Positions 53,219 through 62,505 of a DNA stretch of 64,000 nucleotides are shown here, in pieces. The stretch lies in contig JAOGYN010000002.1 of NCBI GenBank assembly GCA_028112705.1, positions 1-64,000 of the forward strand, in the 5' to 3' direction. The position numbers and the translations under genes are program-made. The stretch is from GCA-002712045 sp028112705 (lineage in GTDB: Bacteria > Pseudomonadota > Alphaproteobacteria > Rhodobacterales > Rhodobacteraceae). The notes under the pieces are model-generated. The model was not told the origin of the DNA, ran no database searches, and worked only from the letters and a program-made list of their open reading frames with translations. Every line of letters starts with the position of its first letter. Position 1 is the first letter of the stretch.

Positions 53219-54316
53219 ATGGGTTTTAAAACTGGGATAGTAGGTTTGCCAAACGTGGGTAAGTCTACTTTGTTTAATGCTTTAACAAGAACAGCCGCTG
53301 CTCAAGCAGCAAATTTTCCTTTTTGCACTATTGAACCAAATATTGGGGAGGTGTCAGTTCCCGATCTAAGGCTTGAACCACTAGCAAATATTGCAAAATC
53401 CGCGAAGGTTCTTCCAGCTAGAATGATCTTTGTTGACATAGCTGGTCTAGTAAAAGGTGCCTCAAAAGGTGAAGGTTTGGGTAATCAATTTTTAGCAAAT
53501 ATCCGGGAAACTGATGCCATTGCGCATGTGCTGCGTTGTTTTGATGATAGTGATGTAACGCACGTTGAGGGAAGAGTAGACCCTGTTGAAGATGCTGAAA
53601 CAATTGAAACTGAATTGATGCTTGCAGATATGGAAAGTATTGAAAAGAGACTACAGAACCTAAGTCGCAAGTTGCGTGGCGGGGATAAAGATTCGGTAGA
53701 ACAAGATATCTTGCTCAAACGTGCCTTAGAAGCATTGGAGGCTGGTAAACCGGCAAGAACTGTTGAGGTAGCAGATGATGAACTGCGAACTTGGAATATG
53801 CTGCAACTTCTAACTGCTAAACCAGTTCTATATGTCTGCAACGTAGAGGAAGAAAACGCAGCAGCTGGTAATGCTTATTCTGAGGCTGTTTTAAAAATGG
53901 CCGTCTCTCAAGGTGCAGCAGCAGTTGTTATTTCCGCTGCGATTGAAGAAGAAATAAGCCAATTGGATCATAGTGAAGCAGATATGTTTTTAAATGAAAT
54001 GGGACTAGAACAACCTGGTTTAAATAGATTAATTGAAGCAGGTTATGAATTACTTGAACTTCAAACTTACTTTACGTGTGGTCCTATGGAAACGCGCGCC
54101 TGGACAATCCCTAAAGGCGTTTCTGCTCCACAGGCGGCAGGTGTAATACATGGTGATTTTGAAAAAGGATTCATCAGAGCTGAAACTATTTCCTATGATG
54201 ATTTTATTGAATTGGGTGGGGAAAATGCAGCTCGAGATGCTGGCAAATTACGCGCTGAGGGTAAATCTTATATTGTTCAAGACGGTGACGTAATGCATTT
54301 TCTCCACAGTAAATAA
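53219..54316 (+). CDS. ychF: Ribosome-binding ATPase/GTPase YchF
   Basis: YchF/Ola1 family, 365 residues. The P-loop GIVGLPNVGKSTLFNALT is near the N-terminus, DIAGLVKGAS is switch II, and the specificity motif is NVEE (N-x-x-E) instead of NKxD, which marks the ATP-preferring YchF group. A TGS domain ends the protein with VQDGDVMHFL. Function in translation or stress response. Divergent from trpA. Confidence 0.97.
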   Translation: MGFKTGIVGLPNVGKSTLFNALTRTAAAQAANFPFCTIEPNIGEVSVPDLRLEPLANIAKSAKVLPARMIFVDIAGLVKGASKGEGLGNQFLANIRETDAIAHVLRCFDDSDVTHVEGRVDPVEDAETIETELMLADMESIEKRLQNLSRKLRGGDKDSVEQDILLKRALEALEAGKPARTVEVADDELRTWNMLQLLTAKPVLYVCNVEEENAAAGNAYSEAVLKMAVSQGAAAVVISAAIEEEISQLDHSEADMFLNEMGLEQPGLNRLIEAGYELLELQTYFTCGPMETRAWTIPKGVSAPQAAGVIHGDFEKGFIRAETISYDDFIELGGENAARDAGKLRAEGKSYIVQDGDVMHFLHSK

Positions 54317-54326
54317 CTCAAATAGG

Positions 54327-55661
54327 TTAATTATTAATCGGCTCGTATAATAGTGATGTTAGATCATTTAATTCGGCGTTTGTTTTTAAATTATTTACTG
54401 CCAGCTCAATATTTTTTGAATTATTTTCACCAATTATGGGATTTGAAAGCTTAAAGAATTTATTTTTTAATTCACTTGCCCTTGGTGGGTTCTCTGCAGT
54501 CCAGCGTGGGTTAACAAATCCAGTTTCTAAAATATTGCCATTATTTAACTCAATTTTGGCACTAGCAAATCGCTGTGATGGAAATTGACTATTACAATAG
54601 TCATTTTCCATCATTTTCAAAGATTTTGAAATTCTTAGAGTTTCGGGATCTCTAAATGAATTTTCTGAAACTTCTTTAACACCAACATCACCGTTTACTA
54701 ATGCAACAGCACATGGGTAGGAAGTTGAGTATTGTGCCTCCTCAGTAGTTTTTGGTTCGCTTATAGCTAACCTAATGGCCTCATGAAACGTGTGGATTTC
54801 AATATTTTTCACATCTTTGGATGAAATATTATGTTTAAATTTTAGATTCAAAACAGCCTCAATTGGGGCCTGAGCCCAACGGCAAACGGGATAGGGTTTG
54901 AAATATTGTTCTTTAATTAACCATTTTTGCCCTAAGTCTTTCCAAAAACTGATTGTATCATCGCTATCCATAGTTATGGCGGGCGCACCACTGAAACCAT
55001 TTTCTGCCAAATATGCAGCTGAAACACCAGCCATTGCACCAAAACCTGATCCATCTTTTAACATCGTAGGATGGTCGATACATCTCATCATTTGACTTCT
55101 AGGCCCATGATATTCTGCTATGCCTAGTGCATGTTTTGTTTTTTCTTGACTTAAACCTAATCGCCTTGCGCCTATTGCGGCTACAGCGATTGAAATCCAA
55201 GCGCCAGATGTATGATAGTCTGATGTGGTTCCATGAAGAGAAGTAGCAAGTCTGCTACCTAATTCATATCCAATGACAATATCAGTCAAAAAAGAGTGGC
55301 TGTCGGTAGTATTAGTCGCTTCAGCAAACGCTAAGGTTGCAGGAAACAGCCCACATCCTACATGACCTTTAGCATCGTTGAATCCATCATGAGCATCCAT
55401 TGAGTCGATCGTCATACCTCCTGCCAAGGCACAGCCTGCTGGACTGCAGTATCTGCCATCAAATAATAACCGAGTTTTATTATTTTCTGAATTAAAGTTT
55501 TCTAGTGAATGATTTCGAATAATTTTTGAAAGCTCAGTTGTAGCCCCTGCAATTCCAACACCTATTAAATCTAATATGCAGAGGGTGGTTATTTCTTGAG
55601 TGCGTTTTGAGAGGTCAGAAAACTTTGTATCATGAATGAAGTCGATAATCTTATTAATCAT
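54327..55661 (-). CDS. MmgE/PrpD-family protein
   Basis: MmgE/PrpD-family protein of 444 residues, the group with 2-methylcitrate dehydratase and iminodisuccinate epimerase. The all-helical N-terminal domain has GYELGSRL and HTSGAWISIAVAAIGARRLG (H-T-S-G-A in place of the usual HPTGTxG-type stretch), and the C-terminal lid begins around KPYPVCRWAQAPIEA. It lies 70 nt behind ligI and may be part of the protocatechuate operon, where a hydro-lyase or epimerase step would be extra to GalB. Exact reaction unknown. Confidence 0.8.
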   Translation of the reverse strand: MINKIIDFIHDTKFSDLSKRTQEITTLCILDLIGVGIAGATTELSKIIRNHSLENFNSENNKTRLLFDGRYCSPAGCALAGGMTIDSMDAHDGFNDAKGHVGCGLFPATLAFAEATNTTDSHSFLTDIVIGYELGSRLATSLHGTTSDYHTSGAWISIAVAAIGARRLGLSQEKTKHALGIAEYHGPRSQMMRCIDHPTMLKDGSGFGAMAGVSAAYLAENGFSGAPAITMDSDDTISFWKDLGQKWLIKEQYFKPYPVCRWAQAPIEAVLNLKFKHNISSKDVKNIEIHTFHEAIRLAISEPKTTEEAQYSTSYPCAVALVNGDVGVKEVSENSFRDPETLRISKSLKMMENDYCNSQFPSQRFASAKIELNNGNILETGFVNPRWTAENPPRASELKNKFFKLSNPIIGENNSKNIELAVNNLKTNAELNDLTSLLYEPINN

Positions 55662-55731
55662 CTTACCACCTAATATTAAAAACTGACTTTCTTAACTTAA
55701 ATTGACGCAACAAAAAAAAGCAATAAATAAT

Positions 55732-56607
55732 TCAATTATACCAGTACAGCTCACTAGGATTATCTACTAATAGTTTTTTTTGAATTTCAGGTGTCACAGC
55801 AATTTCTTTTAAAACATCAACCAAACTTCCATCATCAGGCATATGAGATTTCATATTAGGATGAGGCCAATCTGTGCCCCATAAAACGCGTTCTGAATAA
55901 TTTTCAATTAATAGCTTCATGAAGGGTTTTACGTCAGCATAATTGGTTTTTGGTCCTAATTTGGATAAACGTTCTGGGCAACTAGTCTTGCACCAGAATT
56001 TTTCGTTTTCCATTAGTTTTCTAAATAAATTAAATTCTTTACTATTTGTTCCTTTTGAGACGTCAGGTCGAGCCATATGGTCAAAAACAATATCTGTCGG
56101 TAATGATTTTAAAAAGGGAATTAACTCTTCTAAATCTTGTGCCTCGAGGTATACAACAATATGCCATCCTAATGTTGCTATTTTTTGTGCGATATTATGA
56201 AAAACCTCTCTTGGTGTATTATCAACTAACCTTTTAACAAAATTAAATCGGACGGCTCGCACGCCGGCAGTGTCTAAACGCTTTAGATCAGTTTCAGTTA
56301 TATTTGGTGAAACGACAGCAACACCTCTTGCTAAATTATTTGAAGATAACAAAGCATCCTCTAGGGCATCATTATTCGTGCCATGACATGAAGCTTGTAC
56401 AATGACATTCCTTTCAAAACCAAGAAAATCTCTAAGTTTAAAAAGCTGTTCTTTAGAGGCGTCGCATGGTGTGTATTTGCGTTCGGGTGCAAAGGGAAAT
56501 TTATTTGCAGGGCCAAATACATGACAATGTGCGTCTACCGCACCTTTCGGTAACTCAAATGAGGGTTTAGTAGGTTCTGGGTGAAAAGGTAACCAATCTG
56601 GGTCCAT
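55732..56607 (-). CDS. ligI: 2-pyrone-4,6-dicarboxylate hydrolase
   Basis: LigI, amidohydrolase of 291 residues (cog3618), opens the lactone of 2-pyrone-4,6-dicarboxylate to 4-oxalomesaconate. DAHCHVFGP (His-x-His) is the metal-site strand, FDHMARPD and LWGTDWPHPNMKSHMPDDG carry the catalytic Asp and substrate-binding residues and match LigI of Sphingobium. No metal is needed by characterised LigI. ATG 56607 has AAGGA about 10 nt upstream; a TTG at 56625 overlapping galD is the alternative. Third step in the cluster. Confidence 0.9.
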   Translation of the reverse strand: MDPDWLPFHPEPTKPSFELPKGAVDAHCHVFGPANKFPFAPERKYTPCDASKEQLFKLRDFLGFERNVIVQASCHGTNNDALEDALLSSNNLARGVAVVSPNITETDLKRLDTAGVRAVRFNFVKRLVDNTPREVFHNIAQKIATLGWHIVVYLEAQDLEELIPFLKSLPTDIVFDHMARPDVSKGTNSKEFNLFRKLMENEKFWCKTSCPERLSKLGPKTNYADVKPFMKLLIENYSERVLWGTDWPHPNMKSHMPDDGSLVDVLKEIAVTPEIQKKLLVDNPSELYWYN

Positions 56608-56621
56608 AAGCTTTTTTTCCT

Positions 56622-57689
56622 TCAATATATATCATCAAAAACAATACCATCAAATAATTTCCTGGCCGTTCTTAATATCGCAGTAGATATTATTTCTTGT
56701 TGGTTAGTTTTAATCACAACTTGAGTTTGTCCAGAAGGATGCTCAATTGAGCAAATCTTTGTGTTTCCCTCTGGTATCGATGAAATTAGATTTGTAACAG
56801 ATTTATTAAGCAAACAAGCAGTAGCAACGCTGATTGCGCCAAAAACTCCTATTGAGGAATGGCACCTATGAGGGATGAAAGTTCGAGTGTTTATAATGCC
56901 TCCAGATTTGGCATTACTTACAATAGTCATTTTTGGTACCGTTTTCTCTGCCACGTTCCCAAGTTTCATTAACTTACCACATGAAATACGCAATTTTTCT
57001 AAAAAATCACGTAGGTTCAAATCACTCTCAAGATCTTCAATATCTTCATAACCAGTTATTTTTAAATCTATTGCTCTGACGATCACACATGGCATTCCAT
57101 TATCAATCATTGTCACATCGACACCATTAACATTATCGATTTGATTTCCAGTTGGTAATAAATCACCACATAACGAACCAGCAATATTTAAAAATTCAAG
57201 AGAAATGGGAGAGCTAGGCTTTGGAACACCGTCTATATAGGTTTCACCTTTATAAGTAATCTTACCTTTTGGAGTCTGAACAGAAGCAATGGCCATCTGT
57301 TTGGTATTTTCCATGTAGATCTTAACTGATGTTTCATCATGGCCATATTTTGGTTTTACAAGTCCGCGCTCTATAGCGAAAGGAGCTATGCCAGCTAAGA
57401 TATTTCCGCAATTTTGAGTATCTGAAACTAAAGTATTATCAACGGATACTTGAAGAAATAAATAATCAATATCGATATCAGGTTTTTTGGATTTTGATAT
57501 GATTGCAACTTTGGAAGTCAGTGGATTTCCACCACCAATACCATTTATTTGAAGTCTATCAGGGGAACCAAATATGGATAGGAGAAACTTATCTCGTTCT
57601 ACTTTATTAGAAGGAAGATCATTTTTTAAAAAATATAGTCCTTTTGATGTTCCTCCTCGCATCCACATCGCAGGAACATCATTAGACAT
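56622..57689 (-). CDS. galD: 4-oxalomesaconate tautomerase (PrpF family)
   Basis: PrpF-like protein of 355 residues (diaminopimelate-epimerase fold). It isomerises the keto/enol forms or double bond of 4-oxalomesaconate (GalD in Pseudomonas, LigU in Sphingobium). The start MWMRGGTSKGLYFLKNDLP and NGIGGGNPLTSKVAI, CGNILAGIAPFAIE, and the MIDNGMPCV lysine/cysteine region are family marks. It sits between galC and ligI with an 8-nt overlap upstream. Confidence 0.9.
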   Translation of the reverse strand: MSNDVPAMWMRGGTSKGLYFLKNDLPSNKVERDKFLLSIFGSPDRLQINGIGGGNPLTSKVAIISKSKKPDIDIDYLFLQVSVDNTLVSDTQNCGNILAGIAPFAIERGLVKPKYGHDETSVKIYMENTKQMAIASVQTPKGKITYKGETYIDGVPKPSSPISLEFLNIAGSLCGDLLPTGNQIDNVNGVDVTMIDNGMPCVIVRAIDLKITGYEDIEDLESDLNLRDFLEKLRISCGKLMKLGNVAEKTVPKMTIVSNAKSGGIINTRTFIPHRCHSSIGVFGAISVATACLLNKSVTNLISSIPEGNTKICSIEHPSGQTQVVIKTNQQEIISTAILRTARKLFDGIVFDDIY

Positions 57690-58356
57690 ATTTTAGACCA
57701 TACTTTTTTAACTTTTCTCGCATATTATAAATATCGAGCCCCAATTCACCATTAGCCATTCTTTCGCGCTTCTCGACCTCTAATAGTTCTCTTTCTTTAG
57801 AGAGCTTGAGAACATTTTCAGCTTCTGAGCGCTTGACAATACAGACGCCATCATCATCAGCAACAATAATATCCCCTGCTTCTACTTTAGCGCCTGCGCA
57901 TACTATGGGAATATTTACTGAACCAATAACTTCTTTAACTGTTCCTTGGGCGTGATGGGCTTTGCTCCAAACTGGAAAATCCATATTTCGAAGATCAGCA
58001 ATATCCCGACAACCACCATCGATTATTAAGCCTTGGCACCCCCTCGCCATCGCTGATGTTGCTAATAGATCGCCGAAGTATCCAGCATCGGAAGGTGAAG
58101 TGGTAGCAACAATCATAATATCACCAGGTTTAATTTGCTCAATCGCGACATGGAGCATCCAATTATCCTCTGGTGGTGCAAGAATGGTTAGAGCTGATCC
58201 TGCTATACGTTTCCCAGAAATCACAGGAAAAATATAACTTGCAAGCAATCCCTTTTTGCCTTGTGCTTCATGAACAGTTGCTACCCCACATTTGGCTAGG
58301 CCATCAATGGTATTTTGATTGGCGCGTTCAACATTTTGCACAACTACACCACCCAT
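57682..58356 (-). CDS. galC: 4-carboxy-4-hydroxy-2-oxoadipate (CHA) aldolase
   Basis: Class II aldolase of the RraA-like group, 224 residues (LigK in Sphingobium, GalC in Pseudomonas). It cleaves CHA to pyruvate and oxaloacetate, the last step of the protocatechuate 4,5 route, and also decarboxylates oxaloacetate. Marks are EAQGKKGLLASYI near the N-terminus, GYFGDLLATSAMARG and DGGCRDIADL with the metal-binding Asp and Arg. The start overlaps the galB stop by one base (TAATG) with AAGGA upstream. Confidence 0.93.
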   Translation of the reverse strand: MGGVVVQNVERANQNTIDGLAKCGVATVHEAQGKKGLLASYIFPVISGKRIAGSALTILAPPEDNWMLHVAIEQIKPGDIMIVATTSPSDAGYFGDLLATSAMARGCQGLIIDGGCRDIADLRNMDFPVWSKAHHAQGTVKEVIGSVNIPIVCAGAKVEAGDIIVADDDGVCIVKRSEAENVLKLSKERELLEVEKRERMANGELGLDIYNMREKLKKYGLKYV

Positions 58357-59090
58357 TATAATTCATCCTTACAAACTGGATAAACAGTTTCAAAAGCTTC
58401 AGCATATTCTGCTGGCCGGCCTCCTGCCATTCCCCCAGAGTTTCGTCTAAAATGATTGCCTCTATTTTCTGCAACGTTCGTATAATATTTCCATAAATGA
58501 TGCTGGCCTTCCATACATTCGATTGCTTCTCTTTTTTTATCCCAAACATCTGTAATGTCTAAAAATACGTCTGGTTTCCAGCCCATTTGCTCTGTTTGAT
58601 GAGGTTCGAACAGATAGAGTTGAGGGGCTCCTAAGACTTTTTCTCCTGGATTATGTCCCCAGGCTTGCGCAATCATGCGTGTTTCAATAGCAACTTTTGT
58701 CATTAACATGTGGTCCGTATTGTATTGATCATATTTTGAATGACTCATCATAAAATTAGGTTGAATTTTTCGGATTAAATCTACAATTTTATATTTTGCT
58801 TCCTTATCTATTTCTAAGGGATAATCGCCAAGATCAAGAAAATTTATATCATGCGCATTTAGAGCTTTAGCAGCATTTTCTGCCTCTTTTCTTCGATTGT
58901 TTTTTACTTTTTCAATAGTCATTCCGTCTTGTTTCCAAAGTTTTGCGCTTTCACCTCTTTCTCCGTATGACATACACGCGATCGTTACTTCATACCCCAA
59001 TTTTTGATGTAATGCGATTGCTCCTCCACATCGCCATACAAAATCAGCAGCGTGAGCAGATAAAATTAGCGCAGATTTTTTATTGGTCAT
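58356..59090 (-). CDS. galB: 4-oxalomesaconate hydratase (LmbE/PIG-L fold)
   Basis: GalB, 244 residues, zinc-dependent hydratase of the PIG-L/LmbE superfamily that converts 4-oxalomesaconate to CHA. LSAHAADFVWRCGGAIALH at the N-terminus has the metal-binding His-x2-Asp block, and SYGERGESAKLW, DLGDYPL and SKYDQYNTDH follow the GalB pattern. It is unrelated to the LigJ hydratase of Sphingobium, so the route is of the Pseudomonas Gal type here. It begins the galB-galC-galD-ligI run. Confidence 0.93.
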   Translation of the reverse strand: MTNKKSALILSAHAADFVWRCGGAIALHQKLGYEVTIACMSYGERGESAKLWKQDGMTIEKVKNNRRKEAENAAKALNAHDINFLDLGDYPLEIDKEAKYKIVDLIRKIQPNFMMSHSKYDQYNTDHMLMTKVAIETRMIAQAWGHNPGEKVLGAPQLYLFEPHQTEQMGWKPDVFLDITDVWDKKREAIECMEGQHHLWKYYTNVAENRGNHFRRNSGGMAGGRPAEYAEAFETVYPVCKDEL

Positions 59091-59210
59091 AATAATACTT
59101 TCAGTTTTGAAAAATATAGTACGGATATTTAAAATTTATTAAAGCTAATATCTTTTTATCTCAGTATTTGATTTTTTAAGTTGATTTTAGAAAAAACTGC
59201 ACTTAGCACC

Positions 59211-59981
59211 TCAATTATTCAATTCAAGCATGTCTGTAGCAATCATTGCTGACATGCCACCGTCAATCGTAATATTTTGACCTTTTATCCAAGCACTTTG
59301 AGGTGATGCCAGATAAATGATGCTATCTGCTACTTCTTCTGGCAAAGCTGCTCGACCAGCCCGAGCGATGTTCTCAATAACTTTTTTTCCAAAAGCATTC
59401 GTGAAGTCTTTTAATATTTCTGTGCTTACGGCGGCTGGACATAACGAATTGATACGAAGTCCACGAGCCAATAGCTCTTCTGTTCTAGCCATTGTTAAAA
59501 CGATTATTGCTTCTTTTGATAGATTATATGCACGAACAGGATCAATATTTTCCTTATATATAAAATTATTCAGTTCTGACGAATTTATTCGCATAAACCT
59601 TTTTACTTGCATTAGGTTCTCTTGCCACATTGATCCAGCGCGCGAGGATGTATTAACAATTGAGGCACCTTTTTTTAATTTGTCCAACATTCCATTCATA
59701 AAAGTTTTCATGCCAATATAATTTACCATAAGAATTTTTTCTTCTAAATTCTTTCTAGGTGGCAATCCCGCATTATTAATAAGAGCATCAAAAGGCCCTT
59801 TTGCATTATCGATAGCATTTCTTATGGACTTTAAGTCTGAGAGATCAAGCTTGATGAAGTTGTCAACATTTTGTTTTGTTTCAACAATGTCGAAAGCTGT
59901 GACTGTGTGCCCTTGCGCTTTCAACTTCAATGCTACTTCCGCTCCTATACCAGTTGCGGCTCCAGTAATGGCTACTTGCAT
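59211..59981 (-). CDS. SDR-family dehydrogenase (coniferyl-alcohol-dehydrogenase-like)
   Basis: Classical SDR of 256 residues. TGAATGIGAEVA (residues 6-17), DLSDL, NNAG and YNLSK (Tyr, Lys) are visible, plus the C-terminal GQNITIDGG. The pattern recalls coniferyl alcohol dehydrogenase and 3-alpha-hydroxysteroid dehydrogenase, but a substrate cannot be assigned. It lies in the protocatechuate locus between galB and the sulfatase, on the same strand (120 nt and 117 nt gaps), so an aromatic alcohol or aldehyde is a reasonable guess. Confidence 0.82.
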   Translation of the reverse strand: MQVAITGAATGIGAEVALKLKAQGHTVTAFDIVETKQNVDNFIKLDLSDLKSIRNAIDNAKGPFDALINNAGLPPRKNLEEKILMVNYIGMKTFMNGMLDKLKKGASIVNTSSRAGSMWQENLMQVKRFMRINSSELNNFIYKENIDPVRAYNLSKEAIIVLTMARTEELLARGLRINSLCPAAVSTEILKDFTNAFGKKVIENIARAGRAALPEEVADSIIYLASPQSAWIKGQNITIDGGMSAMIATDMLELNN

Positions 59982-60098
59982 CTGCCTGAATTCCTTTTTT
60001 TAGAATAGTATTAACTGATCTAACTTTTAATAATATTTCTTTCTTCTACTCTATTTTTTTGAATTGTTTGGAGTGCCTTAATAGATCTGAGTTTGGCA

Positions 60099-61739
60099 TC
60101 ATTTCTCTGTGAATTTTTGTTTGATTTTGCCTCTATAAAATGCGGTCAATTCTTCAGGTACTTCACTCCCATCAATCAAAAATGGTAATATACCCTTCCC
60201 TGAAGATCGAGCTCGCATATTGATAATATCATCTTCTGATTTGGTTACTCTTTGGGCTAGTCTTCTACCCCATTCTGCTAAAAAACCATACAAACGATCT
60301 ATCTCATCTCTGTATTCTTCAGTTTTAGCTAAATCATGAAACTCATCTGGATCAGTTTTTAAATCAAATAACATAGGCCGGATACCACCTTCAGCATGCA
60401 TCATTTTCCATCTTCCATCAAAAACCATAAATAGACGACAATCACGTGGCTTTAAGTCTAATTTTACTGCCAACGGAGTGGCTGAATAATCAAATTCGCT
60501 GATTACGTATTTTCGCCAGTTAGGTTTATCTCCATTTAGCCAGGGTATAAGTGAACGTCCTTCAAGTATATGATCTGGAACCTTTCCACCTGCGGCTTCT
60601 ACAAATGTTGCGGCTAAGTCTAAGCTTTCTACCAACTCATCGCATGTGGAGTTGCGAGTCTTATTTGCTTTCTCTCTAGGATCATAAATAATCATGGGGA
60701 TTTTAACAGATTGTTCATGGAATAGATCTTTTTCGCCTAACCAGTGATCACCTAGGTAATCACCATGATCAGAGGTTAGTACGATCATAGTGCTTTCTAA
60801 TTTATTTTCTTTTTCTAAGTGTTCGAGAAGTCTACCCAACTGGTCATCACATTGCTTGATTAAGCCCATATATGCCGGAATTACTTTTTGCCGTACTTCT
60901 TCTTTTTGGAATGCTTGAGCAATTTTATTATTTTGGTACCCTCCAAAAATTGGATGGGGATTGTCGAGTTCCACTTCATGTCTTTTAGCGGGTGGAACAT
61001 GATTGCCACCATACATATTATGATATGGAGCCGGGACAATATAAGGCCAATGCGGTTTTATAAAACTTACATGCGCGCACCATGGACCCTGCTGTTTGTT
61101 GATAAAATCGATTGTTTGAGTGGTTAACCAAGCTGTCTCACTATCTTCTTCCTTTATATTTGCTGCCTTATCAGCATTTTTAAAAAACCATCCAGAAGCA
61201 ATATTATCACCATCGATTCCAGCATTTGCAAAGTCAGCCCAAGGGTTTTCACCCTCATATCCCTTGGATTTAAGATATTCATTATATGGTGATCGTTTTT
61301 CGTCATAAAATCCATCTGGACCTTGACCCCAAAGACCATCATCGCGAACCCAAGAATCGAATCCGCACTCAGCCTGTCTAGCACCAATTTCACTGTCAGC
61401 ACTTAAGCCAAGCCTGGACATGCCTTCAGCATCCGCTTTCATGTGAGTTTTACCCAATAACCAGCAATCCATTCCAGCTTTGCGCAAATGATCCCCCATT
61501 GTAAACTCACCTACGCGCAGAGGGAAATTGTTCCATTGAGCGCCATGGCTTGAAGCGTAGCGCCCAGTATAAAAACACATTCGGCTTGCACCGCAAATTG
61601 GCGATTGGACATACGCATTTGTAAAGCGAACCCCCATAGAGGCGACACGATCAAAATTTGGAGTTTCCAATGAAGGGTGTCCGGCGCAGCTCAAGTAGTC
61701 AAATCTAAGCTGATCATACATTATAAATAGTATATTCAA
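60099..61739 (-). CDS. Type I sulfatase-like hydrolase
   Basis: Alkaline-phosphatase-fold sulfatase of 546 residues without a signal peptide, so cytoplasmic. The formylglycine motif is CGASR (Cys49 to Arg53, C-x-A-x-R type), Asp9 in YDQLRFD and later TSDHGDYLGDH and GKTHMK provide metal and sulfate ligands. It needs a formylglycine-generating enzyme encoded elsewhere. Arylsulfatase, phosphonate monoester hydrolase or choline-sulfatase-like activity cannot be separated by eye. The TTG start at 61739 has AAGG 8 nt upstream. It heads the minus-strand half of the protocatechuate locus. Confidence 0.85.
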   Translation of the reverse strand: MNILFIMYDQLRFDYLSCAGHPSLETPNFDRVASMGVRFTNAYVQSPICGASRMCFYTGRYASSHGAQWNNFPLRVGEFTMGDHLRKAGMDCWLLGKTHMKADAEGMSRLGLSADSEIGARQAECGFDSWVRDDGLWGQGPDGFYDEKRSPYNEYLKSKGYEGENPWADFANAGIDGDNIASGWFFKNADKAANIKEEDSETAWLTTQTIDFINKQQGPWCAHVSFIKPHWPYIVPAPYHNMYGGNHVPPAKRHEVELDNPHPIFGGYQNNKIAQAFQKEEVRQKVIPAYMGLIKQCDDQLGRLLEHLEKENKLESTMIVLTSDHGDYLGDHWLGEKDLFHEQSVKIPMIIYDPREKANKTRNSTCDELVESLDLAATFVEAAGGKVPDHILEGRSLIPWLNGDKPNWRKYVISEFDYSATPLAVKLDLKPRDCRLFMVFDGRWKMMHAEGGIRPMLFDLKTDPDEFHDLAKTEEYRDEIDRLYGFLAEWGRRLAQRVTKSEDDIINMRARSSGKGILPFLIDGSEVPEELTAFYRGKIKQKFTEK

Positions 61740-62109
61740 GATCGTATACCTTGGTTGTTCTGACTTCGAATCGAATAATTATAGAATTACTATTGCCCAC
61801 CATTTTAAGCCTTAGCAATACCCGTCCACGGAAATGAGGCTTTTTATGAGCTTCCTCAGCATGATGCAGATATCTGAGAATTTTAAAAATTATTTTTCAA
61901 AATGAAGATAAGTGTAGAACTTTTGTTTCTTTAGTTTTAGAAAATTTTACCCCATAATAAAATTACAAAAATTACAAAAAATGATATAATTCAAACGCAA
62001 ATGGTTACTCTTGTTTGATGGGCTTGCTTAAGAAAAATTTGAATGATTTAATAGTATAAACAGTTTTGGAAATTGAATTAAAATTTTCAGAGACAACTAG
62101 GAGTTTTTA
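61740..62109. other. Divergent control region of the protocatechuate locus
   Basis: A 370-nt gap without reading frames between the sulfatase and ligA. It includes a 9-bp tandem direct repeat AATTACAAA at 61961-61978 and candidate promoters. TATAAT at 61985-61990 sits 17 nt after ATTACA, and TTGCTT (62024-62029) with TTTAAT (62047-62052) also has a 17-nt spacer. AGGAG at 62099-62103 is the ligA ribosome-binding site. No regulator gene lies in the window. Confidence 0.5.
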
Positions 62110-62505
62110 ATGGCAATAACTACTGACTATGAAGATATTCCAGGCACATATGTGTTCAATGGGCGACGCTGTCGTGAGGGGTATTACTTAAATATGTTTT
62201 GCAAATCCTTAGATAAGTCAGAAAATAGAGAGGCTTTTAGGGAAGACTCAGTAAAATATATGGATACATTCCCTATGACAGATAAACAACGTGAATTGAT
62301 TGAAAGTCGAGACTGGTTAGGTATGCTAAAAGTTGGTGGTAATATCTATTATACTTTCAAGTTGGCAATTTTTGATGGTTTAACCATGCAGCATGTTGGT
62401 GGAATGATGTCTCATATGAACGTAGATGATTTTAAGCAAATGATGATCGATGGTGGGCGTTCAGTTGAGGGTAACAAATCAATAAAGGAAAATTTAAATG
62501 GCTAA
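62110..62505 (+). CDS. ligA: Protocatechuate 4,5-dioxygenase alpha subunit
   Basis: Small subunit of the LigAB extradiol dioxygenase, 131 residues. IPGTYVFNGRRCREGYYLNMFCKSL, ERLIxSRDWLGML (here ELIESRDWLGML) and the C-terminal end match LigA. The alpha subunit closes the active site of LigB. It overlaps ligB by 8 nt and has AGGAG 6 nt upstream of the start. Confidence 0.94.
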   Translation: MAITTDYEDIPGTYVFNGRRCREGYYLNMFCKSLDKSENREAFREDSVKYMDTFPMTDKQRELIESRDWLGMLKVGGNIYYTFKLAIFDGLTMQHVGGMMSHMNVDDFKQMMIDGGRSVEGNKSIKENLNG

